From positions 1-8,042 of the forward strand of contig JBEKZL010000308.1 of NCBI GenBank assembly GCA_049509915.1: DNA of 8,042 bases, written 5' to 3'. This document shows, piece by piece, positions 7,477 to 8,042 of this stretch. The translations under genes were made by a program, and so were the position numbers. The notes under the pieces are model-generated. The model saw only the letters and a list, made by a program, of their open reading frames with translations, was not told where the DNA came from and did no database searches. How positions within the stretch are numbered: the first letter of the stretch is position 1; each line of letters begins with the position of its first letter. The stretch comes from JBEKYD01 sp049509915 (lineage in GTDB: Bacteria > Acidobacteriota > Terriglobia > Bryobacterales > Bryobacteraceae).

Positions 7477-8042
7477 TTCCCACGGTTCCCGGGGCGGCCG
7501 ACTGCATGCCTCTCGCAACGTCGCCCGCACCTCAGCCTCGGTGAAGGGTTCCCGCTCACCCTTGGTGTTGCTGGTCGGCACGCCCCCACGATAGCTCCGC
7601 ATGGCGCCCTCGGCCTCGGCCCGGCTGTAGCCGTTATCGCGCAACTGAACTGCAAGCCAAAGGCCGGCGTTGTTGCGGCCTTCACTTCCCACGCGCTCAA
7701 GAGCCGCTCTGATCAAACGCTCGAATTCTACCCGGCCGTTCGCGGGTATTGCCTGGGACTTGCCGTTCGTCCGTGGCTCCAGTGCCGCCGCGGCTGGCGG
7801 TTTGAGTAGGCCGAGAAACTCGCGGACGTCCGGCGGTAAAATGCCAAGTTCATATGGTTCGGAATCGCGCAACCAACGGTACTCGCCGCGGTCGGTTCGC
7901 CCATCGCTGTCGGCAATCATCTGAAATCGTGGTTTTCTGAACTTCGGCCGTGAGGCCAGCGACATCATCGCGCCGAAGGCGCAATCATCCGTCCGATCAT
8001 CCACAAGCTGGGCGAGACGATTATCTTGTCTGGAGGCGGGAA
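7477..8042 (-). pseudogene. primase/polymerase-type replication protein fragment, 3' truncated, enters from right edge
   Basis: The frame is open from the right edge, with the first GTG in the window at 8004. EYRWLRDSEPYELGILPPDV then FLGLLKP resembles the end of a bifunctional primase-polymerase (Prim-Pol) domain. About 25 residues later comes a helical domain of the primase C-terminal (PriCT) kind: EFERLIRAALERVGSEGRNN, LWLAVQLRDNGYSRAEAEG, TEAEVRATLREACSRPPREP, ending in W. Such proteins usually continue into a helicase or DUF3987-like domain and are carried by plasmids, phages and integrated elements. Here recognisable similarity ends near 7477, and the frame runs on into sequence antisense to the recombinase remnant. 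The family assignment rests on motif memory, without a profile search. The 5' part lies outside the window. Confidence 0.55.

Larger units (their letters stand above)
6808..8042 (-). other. long chimeric reading frame (likely annotated as one hypothetical protein)
   Basis: An uninterrupted minus-strand frame runs from the right edge (first start GTG 8004-8002) to TAG at 6810-6808. Counting from GTG 8004, only about the first 176 residues look like a real protein (the primase-like fragment). The remaining ~220 residues are Arg-, Ala- and Ser-rich with no motif, and are antisense to the recombinase remnant. I regard the C-terminal half as a by-product of GC-rich sequence. If translated, it would be a novel fusion protein. 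Confidence 0.35.

Noticed and set aside
7984..8002. Iteron-like direct repeats ATCATCC at 7984-7990 and 7996-8002
   Set aside because: Only two 7-bp copies within the open primase-like frame; too few for a replication origin.
6408..8042. tRNA attachment site or CRISPR array near the integrase remnant
   Set aside because: No tRNA T-loop or acceptor pattern and no regularly spaced repeats were seen.

Overview
The window looks like chromosomal DNA from a GC-rich Acidobacteriota member, perhaps of the Solibacter/Bryobacter type. This is inferred from two lineage-expanded gene types lying together: an ECF sigma factor of the Sigma70_ECF (PF07638-like) class and a large membrane Ser/Thr kinase with a TPR-like C-terminal half. 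No rRNA or other marker is present to confirm the taxon.

Layout. Positions 1-384 hold a possible small minus-strand ORF (41-232) and a divergent leader with a plausible promoter for the sigma factor. Positions 385-927 (+) encode the ECF sigma factor. It converges, with a 7-bp gap, on an 885-residue Ser/Thr kinase-TPR protein (935-3592, -). The 224-bp spacer 3593-3816 contains the kinase ribosome-binding site and a nested hairpin. Next on the minus strand is a two-gene cluster that may be an operon: a PLP-dependent glycine C-acetyltransferase-like enzyme (5223-6407), followed downstream by an MFS transporter of the anion:cation symporter type (3817-about 5130). The transporter's natural start seems to be a non-standard codon.

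Positions 6408-8042 are different in character. They contain no intact gene, only remnants of mobile DNA. A frameshifted tyrosine-recombinase fragment on the plus strand is cut just after its first catalytic arginine. A primase/polymerase-type replication protein fragment on the minus strand enters from the right edge. The two are joined tail-to-tail around 7434-7480, as if the interior of an integrated element had been deleted. A long minus-strand reading frame runs through this junction and would easily be mistaken for one hypothetical protein.

How the genes may work together. The kinase is a plausible regulator of the adjacent sigma factor: the sigma factor has a Thr-Thr pair where most ECF factors carry acidic residues in region 2.2. 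The enzyme/transporter pair would fit uptake and catabolism of a small organic acid or amino-acid-derived compound, but the substrate cannot be read from sequence. I see no convincing new defence or mobile system. The sigma/kinase pair, the odd transporter start and the deletion junction are the points most worth checking.
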